From: Cellulomonas flavigena DSM 20109
Lineage (GTDB): Bacteria; Actinomycetota; Actinomycetes; Actinomycetales; Cellulomonadaceae
Length of the DNA stretch: 64,000 bases
Assembly (NCBI RefSeq): GCF_000092865.1
Contig: NC_014151.1
Location: 2,666,001 to 2,730,000 of the forward strand
Direction of reading: 5' to 3'
The translations under genes were made by a program, and so were the position numbers. Positions 46,216 to 56,000 of this stretch are shown here, piece by piece. The first letter of the stretch is position 1. Every line of letters starts with the position of its first letter. The notes beneath the pieces were generated by a model, which did not search any database, was not told where the DNA came from, and saw nothing but the letters and a program-made list of their open reading frames with translations.

Positions 46216-46267
46216 CACGCACGGCACGGGGCCGCACCCTGCGGGGTGCGGCCCCGTGCCGTGCGTG
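46216..46267 (+). terminator. Perfect 24-bp hairpin after the DUF4914 gene
   Basis: 46216-46239 pairs perfectly with 46244-46267 around a 4-base loop, 5 bases after the stop. The longest stem in the window. Confidence 0.88.
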
Positions 46268-46346
46268 CCGTACCGCTCGGTGGCTCGTCGTGCCACGATG
46301 CGAGGGACGCCCGACCTGCCGCCGGCACCGACCGCCGAGGTGACGC

Positions 46347-49085
46347 ATGACGAGCACGGCGCACGACCCGGCGCGACGCAGCGCCGCCGCGGACCACCTG
46401 GCCGACCTCGGCGAGTACCGCCCGTACGCCGAGGACGCGCGCGAGGTCCTCGACCGTCTCGCCACGAGCTCCGCCGGGCTGACGTCCGGCGAGGCGGCCG
46501 TGCGTCTCGACACCGTCGGCCCGAACCGCCTGCCGACCGCCGGCCGGCCGCCCGCCCTCGTACGCTTCCTCGGCCACTTCGACGACGTGCTGATCTACAT
46601 CCTGCTGGCCGCCGCCGTGCTGAAGGCGTTCCTGGGCGACTGGGTCGACTTCACCGTGATCCTCGTCGTCGCGCTGGTCAACGCGCTCGTCGGGTTCCTG
46701 CAGGAGGGGCAGGCCGAGCGTGCGCTCGACGGCATCCGCACGATGCTGTCCCTGACCGCGACCGTGCGCCGCGACGGGAGCTGGACCGAGGTGGACGCGG
46801 CCACGCTCGTGCCCGGCGACGTCGTCCGTGTCCGGTCGGGCGACAAGGTCCCTGCCGACGCGCGGCTCGTCGAGGCCACGGGCCTGCAGGTCGACGAGTC
46901 GGCGCTGACCGGCGAGTCGGTGCCCGCGGCCAAGCACGTCGAGGCGGTGGGCACCGACGCCGGGGTCGGCGACCGCGCGAGCATGCTGTTCTCCGGCACG
47001 ATCGTGGCCGCCGGCACCGCGCTGGCCGTGGTCACCGCGACCGGCGGGCGCACGGAGATCGGCCGGATCCAGTCGCTCATCGCCGACGTCGACCACCTCG
47101 AGACGCCGCTGAAGCGCCAGCTCGGTCGCCTCGGGACGCTGCTGTCGCGCGGCATCCTCGTCATGGCGTTCGCGATGCTCGTGATCGGGCGCGTCATCCA
47201 CGACTTCGCACTGCCGGACCTCGTGTCCGCCGCGATCGGGTTCGCGGTGGCGGCCGTGCCGGAGGGGTTGCCGGCGCTCGTGACGATCACCCTCGCGCTC
47301 GGCGTGCAGCAGATGGCGCGGCAGCACGCCATCACGCGCAAGCTGCCCGCGGTCGAGGCGCTCGGCTCCGTGACGACCATCTGCTCGGACAAGACCGGCA
47401 CGCTCACGCGCAACGAGATGACCGCCCGCACGGTCGTCACGGCCGAGCACGTGTACGACGTCGAGGTCCTGGGCTACGAGCCCGTCGGTGGCGTCACGCT
47501 CGACGGCCGGACGACCGGCCCGGGCGAGCACCCCGACCTGCACGCGCTCGTGCGCGCGAGCGTGCTGTGCAACGACGCGCGCGTCGCGCCGGACGACGCG
47601 GGGCGCTGGGGCGTCGTCGGGCAGCCCACCGAGGGGGCGCTGCGGACGCTGGCCCTCACGACCGGCGTCGCGACCGACGGCGCGCAGCGCGTGGCCGCCG
47701 TGCCGTTCGAGTCGGTCAACAAGCTCTCGGCGACGCTCGACCGGCTGCCCGACGGGCTGCACGTGCACGTCGTCGGCGCGCCGGACCGGCTGCTGGACCG
47801 TGCGGTGGCGCAGCGCGGCGCCGACGGCACACCCGTGGCGCTGCGGCGCGCGTCCTGGGAGTCGGTGGTCGACGAGCTCGGCGGGCAGGGGCTGCGCGTG
47901 CTGGCCGCGGCCGAGCGCCCGGCGGCCGGGGGCACGTCGGGCCTCACCCTGGACGACGCCACCGGCCTGACGTTCCTCGGGGTGGTCGGCATCGTCGACC
48001 CACCGCGCCCCGAGGCCGTCGCCGCGATCGCCGACTGCCACCGTGCGGGCATCGCCGTGAAGATGATCACCGGCGACCACGCCGGCACGGCCGTCGCGAT
48101 CGCGCGCGAGCTCGGCGTCGTGCGTCCCGGCGAGGACGTGCAGGCGCTCACGGGCCCCGAGCTGGAGGCGATGACGGCCGAGCAGCTACGCGCCCGCGTC
48201 CGCGACGTCGACGTCTACGCGCGCACGAGCCCCGAGCACAAGATCCGCATCGTCCGCGCGCTGCAGTCGCACCGCGAGGTCGTCGCGATGACGGGGGACG
48301 GCGTCAACGACGCCCCGGCGCTCACGCGCGCGGACGTCGGCATCGCGATGGGCATCAAGGGCACCGAGGCGACCAAGGAGGCCGCGGAGATCGTCCTGGC
48401 CGACGACAACTTCGCGACGATCGAGCGGGCCGTCGAGGAGGGACGGCGGATCTACGACAACATCCGCAAGTCGGTGGTGTTCCTGCTGCCGACCAACGGC
48501 GCGCAGTCCCTCGTCATCCTCGTCGCGGTGCTGCTCGGGCTCACGCTGCCGCTGACGCCCGTGCAGATCCTGTGGGTCAACCTCGTCACCGCCGTCACGC
48601 TGTCGCTGGCCCTGGCGTACGAGCCCGCCGAGCCCGGCATCATGGACCGCCCGCCGCGCTCACCGCGCGAGCCCGTGCTGTCCCGCCCGTCCCTGCTCGT
48701 CGTCGTGTGGGCCTCGCTGCTCATCGGCGGCGCGACGCTCGGCGTGTACCTCGTCGAGAAGCAGCTCGGCGCCGGCGACGGGCTCGCCCAGACGTCGGCC
48801 GTGACGATGCTGGCCCTGGGCCAGACGGCGTTCCTGTTCTCGTGCCGGTTCCTGGGTGGCTCGTCGCTCACCCCGCGCGTGCTCACCGGCAACCGCGTGG
48901 TGTGGATCGCGATCGGCACGCTCATGGTGCTGCAGCTCGTGTTCACCTACGCGCCGTTCATGCACGCCTGGTTCGACTCCGCGCCGATCGGGCCGCGCGA
49001 CTGGGGGCTGACGCTCGCGGTCGCCGTCGTGGTGTTCCTGCTCTGCGAGGCGGGCAAGGCGGTCGCGCGGCGCGTGCGGGCATGA
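46347..49085 (+). CDS. P-type cation-transporting ATPase, P2A-like
   Basis: 912 residues. It pumps a cation across the membrane with ATP. The N-terminal cation-ATPase domain has [18 protein letters not shown]. Actuator LTGESVP, membrane motif [17 protein letters not shown], phosphorylation site [24 protein letters not shown] and hinge [12 protein letters not shown] are complete, with 8-10 membrane segments. PEGLPALVT and a long C-terminal helix group match the P2A (calcium/manganese-like) class. ATG 46347 has GAGG 7 bases upstream. The ion is not certain. Confidence 0.93.
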   Translation: MTSTAHDPARRSAAADHLADLGEYRPYAEDAREVLDRLATSSAGLTSGEAAVRLDTVGPNRLPTAGRPPALVRFLGHFDDVLIYILLAAAVLKAFLGDWVDFTVILVVALVNALVGFLQEGQAERALDGIRTMLSLTATVRRDGSWTEVDAATLVPGDVVRVRSGDKVPADARLVEATGLQVDESALTGESVPAAKHVEAVGTDAGVGDRASMLFSGTIVAAGTALAVVTATGGRTEIGRIQSLIADVDHLETPLKRQLGRLGTLLSRGILVMAFAMLVIGRVIHDFALPDLVSAAIGFAVAAVPEGLPALVTITLALGVQQMARQHAITRKLPAVEALGSVTTICSDKTGTLTRNEMTARTVVTAEHVYDVEVLGYEPVGGVTLDGRTTGPGEHPDLHALVRASVLCNDARVAPDDAGRWGVVGQPTEGALRTLALTTGVATDGAQRVAAVPFESVNKLSATLDRLPDGLHVHVVGAPDRLLDRAVAQRGADGTPVALRRASWESVVDELGGQGLRVLAAAERPAAGGTSGLTLDDATGLTFLGVVGIVDPPRPEAVAAIADCHRAGIAVKMITGDHAGTAVAIARELGVVRPGEDVQALTGPELEAMTAEQLRARVRDVDVYARTSPEHKIRIVRALQSHREVVAMTGDGVNDAPALTRADVGIAMGIKGTEATKEAAEIVLADDNFATIERAVEEGRRIYDNIRKSVVFLLPTNGAQSLVILVAVLLGLTLPLTPVQILWVNLVTAVTLSLALAYEPAEPGIMDRPPRSPREPVLSRPSLLVVVWASLLIGGATLGVYLVEKQLGAGDGLAQTSAVTMLALGQTAFLFSCRFLGGSSLTPRVLTGNRVVWIAIGTLMVLQLVFTYAPFMHAWFDSAPIGPRDWGLTLAVAVVVFLLCEAGKAVARRVRA

Positions 49086-49105
49086 CGCGGCCGGGCGCCC
49101 GCTCG

Positions 49106-49405
49106 TCAGACCGGCGTGCGCTCGGGCGGGACGAACCAGCTCACCGACCGCGCGACGTCCCCTGCGCGCAGCCACGTGTGCCGCTCGGAGCGCGGGTCGT
49201 CGTCGTGCTCGCGCCACGCCACCATGACGTGCGTCCGCGTCCAGCGGATCGCGCGCGCGGCGCGCCACTCCTCGCCGCCGTCGGACCACACGAGCCGCAC
49301 GACGACCGCGACGTTGCCCTGCGGGCGCGTCGGGATGCCGTCGGGGACCTCGCTGTTGGCGACGTCGCGGGCCGGGGGTCGGGGCGGGAGCGGGCGGTCG
49401 GGCAT
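49106..49405 (-). CDS. Small hypothetical protein
   Basis: 99 residues. A Pro/Arg-rich start is followed by a compact hydrophilic domain with VAVVVRLVWSDGGEEWRAARAIRWTRTHVMVAW (key part EEWRAARAIRWTRTHVMV) and a C-terminal SVSWFVPPERTP. Many Trp, no Cys, no signal. Similar small proteins are widespread in Micrococcales without a role. The leaderless hexamer supports ATG 49405. It converges on the ATPase gene. Confidence 0.75.
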   Translation of the reverse strand: MPDRPLPPRPPARDVANSEVPDGIPTRPQGNVAVVVRLVWSDGGEEWRAARAIRWTRTHVMVAWREHDDDPRSERHTWLRAGDVARSVSWFVPPERTPV

Positions 49406-49411
49406 GGGGCG

Positions 49412-49417
49412 AGCCTA
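49412..49417 (-). promoter_or_regulatory. Leaderless -10 hexamer TAGGCT
   Basis: Minus-strand TAGGCT ends 6 bases before ATG 49405. Confidence 0.55.
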
Positions 49418-49516
49418 TCGAACACCTGTTCGACCCGGGCTCTCGGGCGGCAGAATCACCCGCCCGGGGTCGGACTGCACACCCGGCCCGTCGGCCCGGC
49501 CCGGGCCCCGCGGCCG

Positions 49517-49927
49517 TCAGCCGAGCCGGTTGATGCGCACCATGTTGCCCGCGGGGTCGCGGAACGCGCAGTCACGCGTGCCGTACGGCTGGTCCATGGG
49601 CTCCTGGACGACCTCGGCACCACCGGCCTGCACCTGCTCGAACACGGCGTCGACGTCGGGCGTCGCGAGCACGACGGACGCGTACGACCCCTTGGCCATG
49701 AGCGCGGCGATCGTGCGGCGCTCGTCGTCGGTGATGCCCGGGTCCGCCGCGGGCGGGTGCAGCACGATCGACGTCCGGGGCTGCGCGGGCGGTCCGACGG
49801 TGATCCAGCGCATGTCGCCGTAGCCGACGTCGTTGCGCACCTCGAAGCCGAGGACGTCACGGTAGAACGCGAGCGACTCCTCGGGGTCGACCGTGGGAAG
49901 GAACGTGCAGTGGATGAGAAGGTCCAT
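49517..49927 (-). CDS. VOC-superfamily (glyoxalase-like) protein
   Basis: 136 residues, one two-module VOC unit: IHCTFLPTVDPEESLAFYRDVLGFEV and VFEQVQAGGAEVVQEPMDQPYGTRDCAFRDPAGNMVRI (key parts LAFYRDVLGFEV and FRDPAGNMVRI). VOC proteins include dioxygenases, glyoxalase I and drug-binding resistance proteins; the substrate here is unknown. ATG 49927 is fixed by TAGCGT 7 bases upstream. The AraC-type gene ends 10 bases before it on the same strand. Confidence 0.9.
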   Translation of the reverse strand: MDLLIHCTFLPTVDPEESLAFYRDVLGFEVRNDVGYGDMRWITVGPPAQPRTSIVLHPPAADPGITDDERRTIAALMAKGSYASVVLATPDVDAVFEQVQAGGAEVVQEPMDQPYGTRDCAFRDPAGNMVRINRLG

Positions 49928-49934
49928 GCCGGCC

Positions 49935-49940
49935 ACGCTA
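49935..49940 (-). promoter_or_regulatory. Leaderless -10 hexamer TAGCGT for the VOC gene
   Basis: Minus-strand TAGCGT ends 7 bases before ATG 49927 and overlaps the AraC stop, so the VOC gene can be read separately. Confidence 0.5.
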
Positions 49941-50381
49941 GGAGCGCGCGGGGTCGACGTGCTTCTCGGATCCTGACCGGTTCCGCAACGGCCGCATGAC
50001 CTGCTTGGCGACGCAGCCCGGGATGCCCGCACCGTCGCCCGCGGCGACCCGGCGGTACTCGGACGGCGGGATGCCGACGAGCTCGGAGAACCGCGTGCTG
50101 AACGTCCCGAGCGACGAGCAGCCGACCGCGAAGCACACCTCGGTGACCGACAGGTCCCCGCGCCGCAGCAGCGTCATCGCCCGCTCGATGCGCCGCGTCA
50201 TGAGGTAGGAGTACGGCGACTCCCCGAACGCCGCACGGAACCGCCGGCTCAGGTGCCCCGCGGACATGTGCACGCCCCTGGCCAGCGCCTCGACGTCGAG
50301 CGGCTGCGCGTAGTCGCGGTCCATGCGGTCGCGCACGGTGCGCAGCAGGCGCAGCTCGGCGAGGTGGGCGTCGGACGTCAT
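49938..50381 (-). CDS. Short AraC-family regulator
   Basis: 147 residues. Only the double helix-turn-helix: LDVEALARGVHMSAGHLSRRFRAAFGESPYSYLMTRRIERAM and SVTEVCFAVGCSSLGTFSTRFSELVGIPPSEYRR (key parts MSAGHLSRRFRAAFG and GTFSTRFSELVG). It lacks a sensor domain, so it may be constitutive or work with another protein. The adjoining VOC gene is the likely target or partner. ATG 50381; CACGCT lies 6 bases upstream, near the leaderless pattern. Confidence 0.9.
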   Translation of the reverse strand: MTSDAHLAELRLLRTVRDRMDRDYAQPLDVEALARGVHMSAGHLSRRFRAAFGESPYSYLMTRRIERAMTLLRRGDLSVTEVCFAVGCSSLGTFSTRFSELVGIPPSEYRRVAAGDGAGIPGCVAKQVMRPLRNRSGSEKHVDPARS

Positions 50382-50421
50382 GCCCCCAGCGTGCCGCGCC
50401 CGCAGGGCCGAGGGCCAGAGC

Positions 50422-51906
50422 TCACACCCGGCTACGCACCGCCAGCGGCGCCGAGCTCGCGCGCACCGGCGACGGCAGCGCGGAGGCACCCGTGAGGTAG
50501 GCGTCGACGCTCGCCGCGGCGGCGCGCCCCTCGGCGATCGCCCACACCACGAGCGACTGCCCGCGGCCGGCGTCGCCCGCGACGAACACGCCCGGCACGT
50601 CGGTGGAGAAGTCGTCGTGCCGCCCGACAGCACCACGCGCGGTGCGTGTCACACCGAGGGAGTCGAGCAAGGGGCCGGGCTCGGCACCCGTGAAGCCGAG
50701 CGCCAGCAGCACCAGACCGGCGGGCAGCACGCGCCGCGTGCCGGGCACGGGCTCGAACCGCCCGTCGACGGACCGCACCTCCTCGACCTCCACGCCGGCG
50801 ACCGCGCCGTCACCGTCGTCGAGGAAGCGCACGCTGCTCGTCGCCCACACACGCTCACCGCCCTCCGCGTGCGCGCTCGACGTGCGCAGGACCCGCGGGT
50901 ACGTGGGCCACGGCTGGTCCGCCGGACGCTCCGCGGGCGGGCTCGGCATGATCTCGAGCTGCGTCACCGAGCGGGCTCCCTGCCGCAGCGCGGTGCCCAG
51001 GCAGTCGGCACCGGTGTCGCCGCCGCCGACGACGACCACGTCGAGACCGGTGGCCAGCAGCTGGTCCGGCACGTCGTCGCCCACGGCCGCACGGTTGCCC
51101 TGCGGGAGGTACGTCATCGCCTGCTCGACGCCCCGCAGCGCACGGCCGGGCACGGCGAGGTCCCGCGGCACGGTCGACCCGGTGGCCAGCACGACCGCGT
51201 CGTAGCGGGCCCGCAGCTGCGCGCCGGTGACGTCGACGCCCACGTCGACGCCCGTGCGGAACCGCGTGCCCTCGGCGCGCATCTGCTCCACGCGGCGGTC
51301 GACCACGCGCTTCTCGAGCTTGAACTCCGGGATGCCGTAGCGCAGCAGGCCGCCGACGCGGTCGGCGCGCTCGTGCACCACCACCGTGTGCCCGGCCCGT
51401 GTCAGCTGCTGCGCGCAGGCGAGGCCCGCAGGCCCCGACCCGACGACCGCGACCGTGTGGCCCGTCAGCCGCTCCGGGACGTGCGGCGTGAGCAAGCCAC
51501 GGTCGAACGCCTCCTCCGCGATCGCGACCTCGACGTGCCGGATCGTCACCGGCTCGTCGGTGATCCCCAGCACGCACGCCGCCTCGCACGGTGCGGGGCA
51601 CACACGCCCGGTGACCTCGGGGAAGTTGTTCGTCGCGTGCAGGCGGTCGCTCGCCGCGGCCCACTCGCCGCGCCACGCCAGGTCGTTCCACGCGGGCATC
51701 TCGTTGCCGAGCGGGCAGCCGGAGTGGCAGAAGGGGATGCCGCAGTCCATGCAGCGGCTCGCCTGGCGACGCACGAGCGCCACGTCGTCGTCGTGGCCGG
51801 GCCGGTGGGCGTGCACCTCGTCCCAGTCGCACAGACGCTCGGCGACGGGCCGGTCGGCCGGGAGCTCGCGGTGACGGATGGTGAGGAAGCCACGAGGGTC
51901 GGCCAC
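50422..51906 (-). CDS. gltD: Glutamate synthase, small subunit
   Basis: 494 residues. It passes electrons from NADPH to the large subunit GltB, which makes glutamate from glutamine and 2-oxoglutarate. N-terminal [4Fe-4S] Cys lie in CMDCGIPFCHSGCPLGNE and RVCPAPCEAAC; FAD site VAVVGSGPAGLACAQQL; NADPH site VVVVGGGDTGADC; C-terminal GVFVAGDAGRGQSLVVWAI. GTG 51906 begins the conserved MADPRGFLTI-like start. gltB is not adjacent in this window, so the two subunits are split or gltB lies elsewhere. A long imperfect inverted repeat lies upstream. Confidence 0.94.
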   Translation of the reverse strand: MADPRGFLTIRHRELPADRPVAERLCDWDEVHAHRPGHDDDVALVRRQASRCMDCGIPFCHSGCPLGNEMPAWNDLAWRGEWAAASDRLHATNNFPEVTGRVCPAPCEAACVLGITDEPVTIRHVEVAIAEEAFDRGLLTPHVPERLTGHTVAVVGSGPAGLACAQQLTRAGHTVVVHERADRVGGLLRYGIPEFKLEKRVVDRRVEQMRAEGTRFRTGVDVGVDVTGAQLRARYDAVVLATGSTVPRDLAVPGRALRGVEQAMTYLPQGNRAAVGDDVPDQLLATGLDVVVVGGGDTGADCLGTALRQGARSVTQLEIMPSPPAERPADQPWPTYPRVLRTSSAHAEGGERVWATSSVRFLDDGDGAVAGVEVEEVRSVDGRFEPVPGTRRVLPAGLVLLALGFTGAEPGPLLDSLGVTRTARGAVGRHDDFSTDVPGVFVAGDAGRGQSLVVWAIAEGRAAAASVDAYLTGASALPSPVRASSAPLAVRSRV

Positions 51907-52004
51907 GGTCGCTCCCGAGGTGCGCGGGTGTCCCCCGCACGGGCGGGGCTGCGCGTGAACGCTAGTGCCCGGCGGACGAACCGGACCAGGCCCGAGGTCC
52001 CCCT

Positions 52005-52066
52005 CGCCGACCGGAACCTGGGTCACCGCACCGGACCCCGAACGGTGAGTCAGGTTCCGGTTGGCG
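52005..52066. repeat. Long imperfect inverted repeat between gltD and the phosphodiesterase gene
   Basis: 52005-52020 pairs with 52051-52066 over 16 bases with one G-U pair; after a short internal mismatch 52023-52028 pairs with 52043-52048, leaving a 14-base loop. It lies in the divergent gap about 100 bases from each gene. It could be an operator pair (ACCGGAACCTG on both arms) or an RNA hairpin. Confidence 0.6.
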
Positions 52067-52169
52067 GGGTGAAGGAGTCGTCGGCGGTGCCCGGGTCGCG
52101 ACGCGACGGTGCACGGTGGGTGAAAACCGCGCGTCCACGGTCGTGGTCCGGCCCGCGGCGGGCGAGAGT

Positions 52170-53000
52170 GTGAGCGTGACGGCTGCGCGCGAGGTCGACG
52201 ACGGCTCCGGCCGTGCACCAGCACGCGCGCGCCACCCCTACTTCGAGGACCCGACGGGTGTGGTCGCGCTCGCGCACCGCGGGTTCGCGCTCGACGGGCG
52301 CGAGAACTCGCTGACGGCCTTCGGGGCCGCCGTCGACCTGGGCTTCCGGTACGTCGAGACCGATGCGCACGCGACGTCCGACCACGTCGCGGTCGCCCTG
52401 CACGACGACACCCTCGACCGCACGACCGACGCCGAGGGCCTGGTCTCGGAGCTGCCGTGGGCAGTCGTCGGGCGCGCGCGCATCGGCGGCGTCGACCCCG
52501 TGCCGCGCCTCGAGGACGTGCTGGGGACGTGGCCGGACCTCCGCGTCAACGTCGACGTGAAGAGCGAGCACGCGATCGTCCCCGTGGCGGAGGCGATCGA
52601 GCGGACGGCGTCGCACGACCGGGTCTGCGTGACGTCGTTCTCCGCCGTGCGGCGGCGCGAGACGATCGCGCGCCTGCGCCACCCCGTGGCGACGTCCGCG
52701 GCGACGGGCGAAGTCGTCCGTTTCCTCGCGGCGCACCGCGCCCGTGCCCGCGGCCGCCTCGCCGCCCGCGCGCTGCGGGACGTCGACGCGCTGCAGGTAC
52801 CGGTCGCGCAGGGCCGCGTGCGCGTCGTCGACGCGGGCACGGTCGCCACCGCCCACGCCGCCGGGCGCCACGTGCACGTGTGGACCGTCAACGACCCCGC
52901 CGAGATGCACCGTCTGCTCGACCTGGGCGTCGACGGGCTGGTCACCGACCGCGCGGACCTGCTGCGCGAGGTGCTGCGGGCGCGCGGGACGTGGGCCTGA
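52170..53000 (+). CDS. Glycerophosphodiester phosphodiesterase
   Basis: 276 residues from GTG 52170; GTG 52176 is close. It hydrolyses glycerophosphodiesters to glycerol-3-phosphate and an alcohol. ALAHRGFALDGRENSLTAF contains the HRG and EN metal/catalytic residues; VETDAHATSDHVAVALHDDTLDRTT adds the ExD and HD pair (key parts ETDAHAT and HDDTLDRTT); HVWTVNDPAEMHRLL and LGVDGLVTDRADLL close the barrel. No signal peptide, so cytoplasmic. Divergent from gltD; recC promoter follows. Confidence 0.9.
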   Translation: MSVTAAREVDDGSGRAPARARHPYFEDPTGVVALAHRGFALDGRENSLTAFGAAVDLGFRYVETDAHATSDHVAVALHDDTLDRTTDAEGLVSELPWAVVGRARIGGVDPVPRLEDVLGTWPDLRVNVDVKSEHAIVPVAEAIERTASHDRVCVTSFSAVRRRETIARLRHPVATSAATGEVVRFLAAHRARARGRLAARALRDVDALQVPVAQGRVRVVDAGTVATAHAAGRHVHVWTVNDPAEMHRLLDLGVDGLVTDRADLLREVLRARGTWA

Positions 53001-53055
53001 GCCGCGGCGTGCCACGCGGGTGTGGATGAGCGGCCGCGGTGTGGGCGCGGTTCGC

Positions 53056-53061
53056 TAGCGT
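53056..53061 (+). promoter_or_regulatory. Leaderless -10 hexamer TAGCGT of recCBD
   Basis: Ends 7 bases before GTG 53069. It rules against the alternative in-frame GTGs at 53039 and 53060. Confidence 0.6.
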
Positions 53062-53068
53062 GCCGGGG

Positions 53069-56000
53069 GTGACGACCGCGCCGCTCCGCGATGCCGGACC
53101 TCGTGCGGGGCGGCTCCGCGTGCACACGTCCGAGCGCACCGACGTGCTCGTCGACGCGCTCGCCGACCTGCTGGCGGACGTGCCCCCCGGCACGGACCCG
53201 TTCGCGCGCGAGGTCGTCGCGGTGCCGACGCGCGGCGTCGAGCGGTGGGTCGCGCAGCGGCTGTCGCACCGGCTGGGTGCGGGGTCGGCCGGCGAGGCGG
53301 GGGTGTGCGCGCGCATCGACATGGGCTCGCCGACGCGGCTGGTGCGCGACGCGGTCGCCGCGGCGACGGGGACGTCCCGCGACGACGACCCGTGGGAGCC
53401 CGAGCGCCTCGTGTGGCACGTGCTGCAGGCGGTCGACGAGGCCGTCGCCGCGGGCCTGCCGTGGGCGGAGCCGCTGGCCCGGCACGTGCAGGATCCCCCG
53501 GGTGCGCGCGACGACGTGCGGGCGGGGCGCCGGCTGCGGCTCGCGCAGCGCCTCGCGGCCGGGTTCGCGGCGTACGCGGCGCAGCGGCCGTCGCTCGTCA
53601 TGGAGTGGGCCGCCGGGCGCGACGACGACGGCGCGGGCGACCCGCTGCCCACGGACGTCGCGTGGCAGGCACCGCTGTGGCGCGCCGTGCGGGCGGCCGT
53701 GGGCACACCGAGCCCGGCAGAGCTGCTGGCGGAGGCGACGCGCGCGCTGCGCGCCGACCCCGACCTCGTCGACCTGCCCACGCGGCTGTCGGTGCTGGGC
53801 CCGACGCGGCTGCCGCAGGCCCACGTCGAGGTGCTGACCGCCCTCGCGGCGCACCGCGACGTGCACGTGTGGCTCCCCCACCCGTCGCGCGCGCTGTGGG
53901 AGCGGACGGCGGCGACGGCCGGCCGCGCCGACGTCGGCGGTCCCACCGTCGCGCCGCGCCGCCGCGACGTCCCGGCACCCGCCCGGCACCCGCTGCTCGC
54001 CTCGACCGCGCGCGACACCACCGAGCTCGCGCTGCGCCTCACCGCGACGGGAGCGGACGTCACCCACCACCCCGCGCCCGCGCCGCCGCCGACCGTGCTC
54101 GGCGCGCTGCAGGCCGCCCTGCGCGCCGACGAGCGCCCCGCGGCACGTGCCGTCGCCGCGCCCGGCGACCGGACGGTGCAGGTGCACGCGTGCCACGGCC
54201 GTGGCCGGCAGGTCGAGGTGCTGCGCGAGGCCGTGCTCGGGCTGCTCGCGGACGACCCGACGCTGCAGCCGCGCGACGTCGTCGTGCTGTGCCCGGACGT
54301 CGAGGCGTTCGCGCCGCTGGTCGCCGCGGCGTTCGGGGCCCCGGCGGAGGACGAGGCCGACCGGGCCACCGTGCACCCGGGCCGCACGCTGCGCGTGCGC
54401 GTGGCCGACCGTGCGCCCGCGCGCACCAACCCGCTGCTGCGCGTGCTCGTCGCGCTGCTGGACCTCGCGGGCTCGCGCGTCACCGCGTCGGGGGTCGTCG
54501 ACCTGGCGGGTCTGCCCGCGGTCCGGCGGCGCTTCGGGTTCGACGACGCGGCGGCCGAGCGGCTGCGCGCGTGGGCGCTGGAGTCCGGCGTGCGGTGGGG
54601 CGAGGACCAGGACCGGCGGGCCCGGTACGGGCTGGGCCGCGTCCCGCAGGGCACCTGGCGCACGGGCACCGACCGCCTGCTGCTGGGTGTCGCGATGGCC
54701 GAGGAGGACCACCGGTACGTGGGCTCCGCGCTGCCGCTGGACGACGTGGACAGCACGGACGTGGACCTCGCGGGCCGGTTCGCCGAGCTCGTCGACCGGG
54801 TGACCGGACTGCTCGACGAGCTCGACGGCGCCCGGCCCGCGAGCGCGTGGTTCGACGCCCTCGAGCGCGCGCTCGTGCTGCTGACGGCCGCGGACCCGAC
54901 CGACGCGTGGCAGGAGGTCGGCGCGCGCGCGGTGCTGGCGGACGCGCGCGCGTCCGCCGCGGGCGCCGACGTGCCGCTGCGGCTGCCCGACGTGGTGGCG
55001 CTGCTCGAGCCGCGCCTGGGCGGCCGCCCGACGCGCGCAGGCTTCCGCACGGGCGCGCTCACGGTGTGCTCGCTGGAGCCGATGCGCGCGGTCCCCCACC
55101 GTGTGGTGTGCCTGCTGGGCCTGGACGACGGCGCGTTCCCGCGGGCGGGCGCCCCCGACGGTGACGACGTGCTCGCGCGCGACCCGCTGGTCGGCGAGCG
55201 TGACCGGCGTGCCGAGGACCGGCAGCTGTTCCTCGACGCGGTGACGGCCGCGGGCGACCACCTCGTCGTCGTGCACAGCGGCGCCGACGAGCGCACGGGT
55301 GCCCCCCGACCGCCGGCCGTACCGGTGGGCGAGCTGCTCGACGCGGTGGACGAGGCCGTGGCGTTCGCGGACGGCCGCACGTCGCGCGGGGCGCTCGTCG
55401 TGCACCACCCGCTGCAGACCGTCGACGAGCGCAACTTCGCCCCGGGCGCGCTGGGGCGGCCCGGGCCGTTCAGCTTCGACGTCGTCGACCGCGACGCGGC
55501 GACCGTCGCGCGCGGGCCACGGCACCCGCGCCCGCCGCTGCTCACCGCACCGCTCCCGCCGCTCGACGATCCGGTGGTGGACCTCGACGACCTGGTCGCG
55601 GCGCTCGAGCACCCCGTGCGGGCGTTCGTGCGCCGCCGCCTGGGCGTGCTCGTGCCGGGCGAGGTCGACGACCTCGACGACCGGCTGCCGCTGACCCTGG
55701 CACCGCTCGACGGGTGGGCGGCGGGCGACCGGCTGCTCGCCGCGGTGCTGGACGGCGTCGACCTGACGCGCGCGGCGGCCGCCGAGCGGCGACGCGGCAG
55801 GGTGCCGCCCGGCAACCTCGGGGGCGCGGCGCTGGCCGACGTCGCCACGCGCGTCGCGGCCGTCGCCGAGGCCGCGGCACCCGTGCTGGGCGCCCCGGCG
55901 ACCACCGTGGACGTCACCGTGCCGCTGCCCGGTGACCGCACGCTGACCGGCACCGTGCCCGGGGTGCACGGTGACGTGCTCGTGCGGGCCGTGTACGCGC

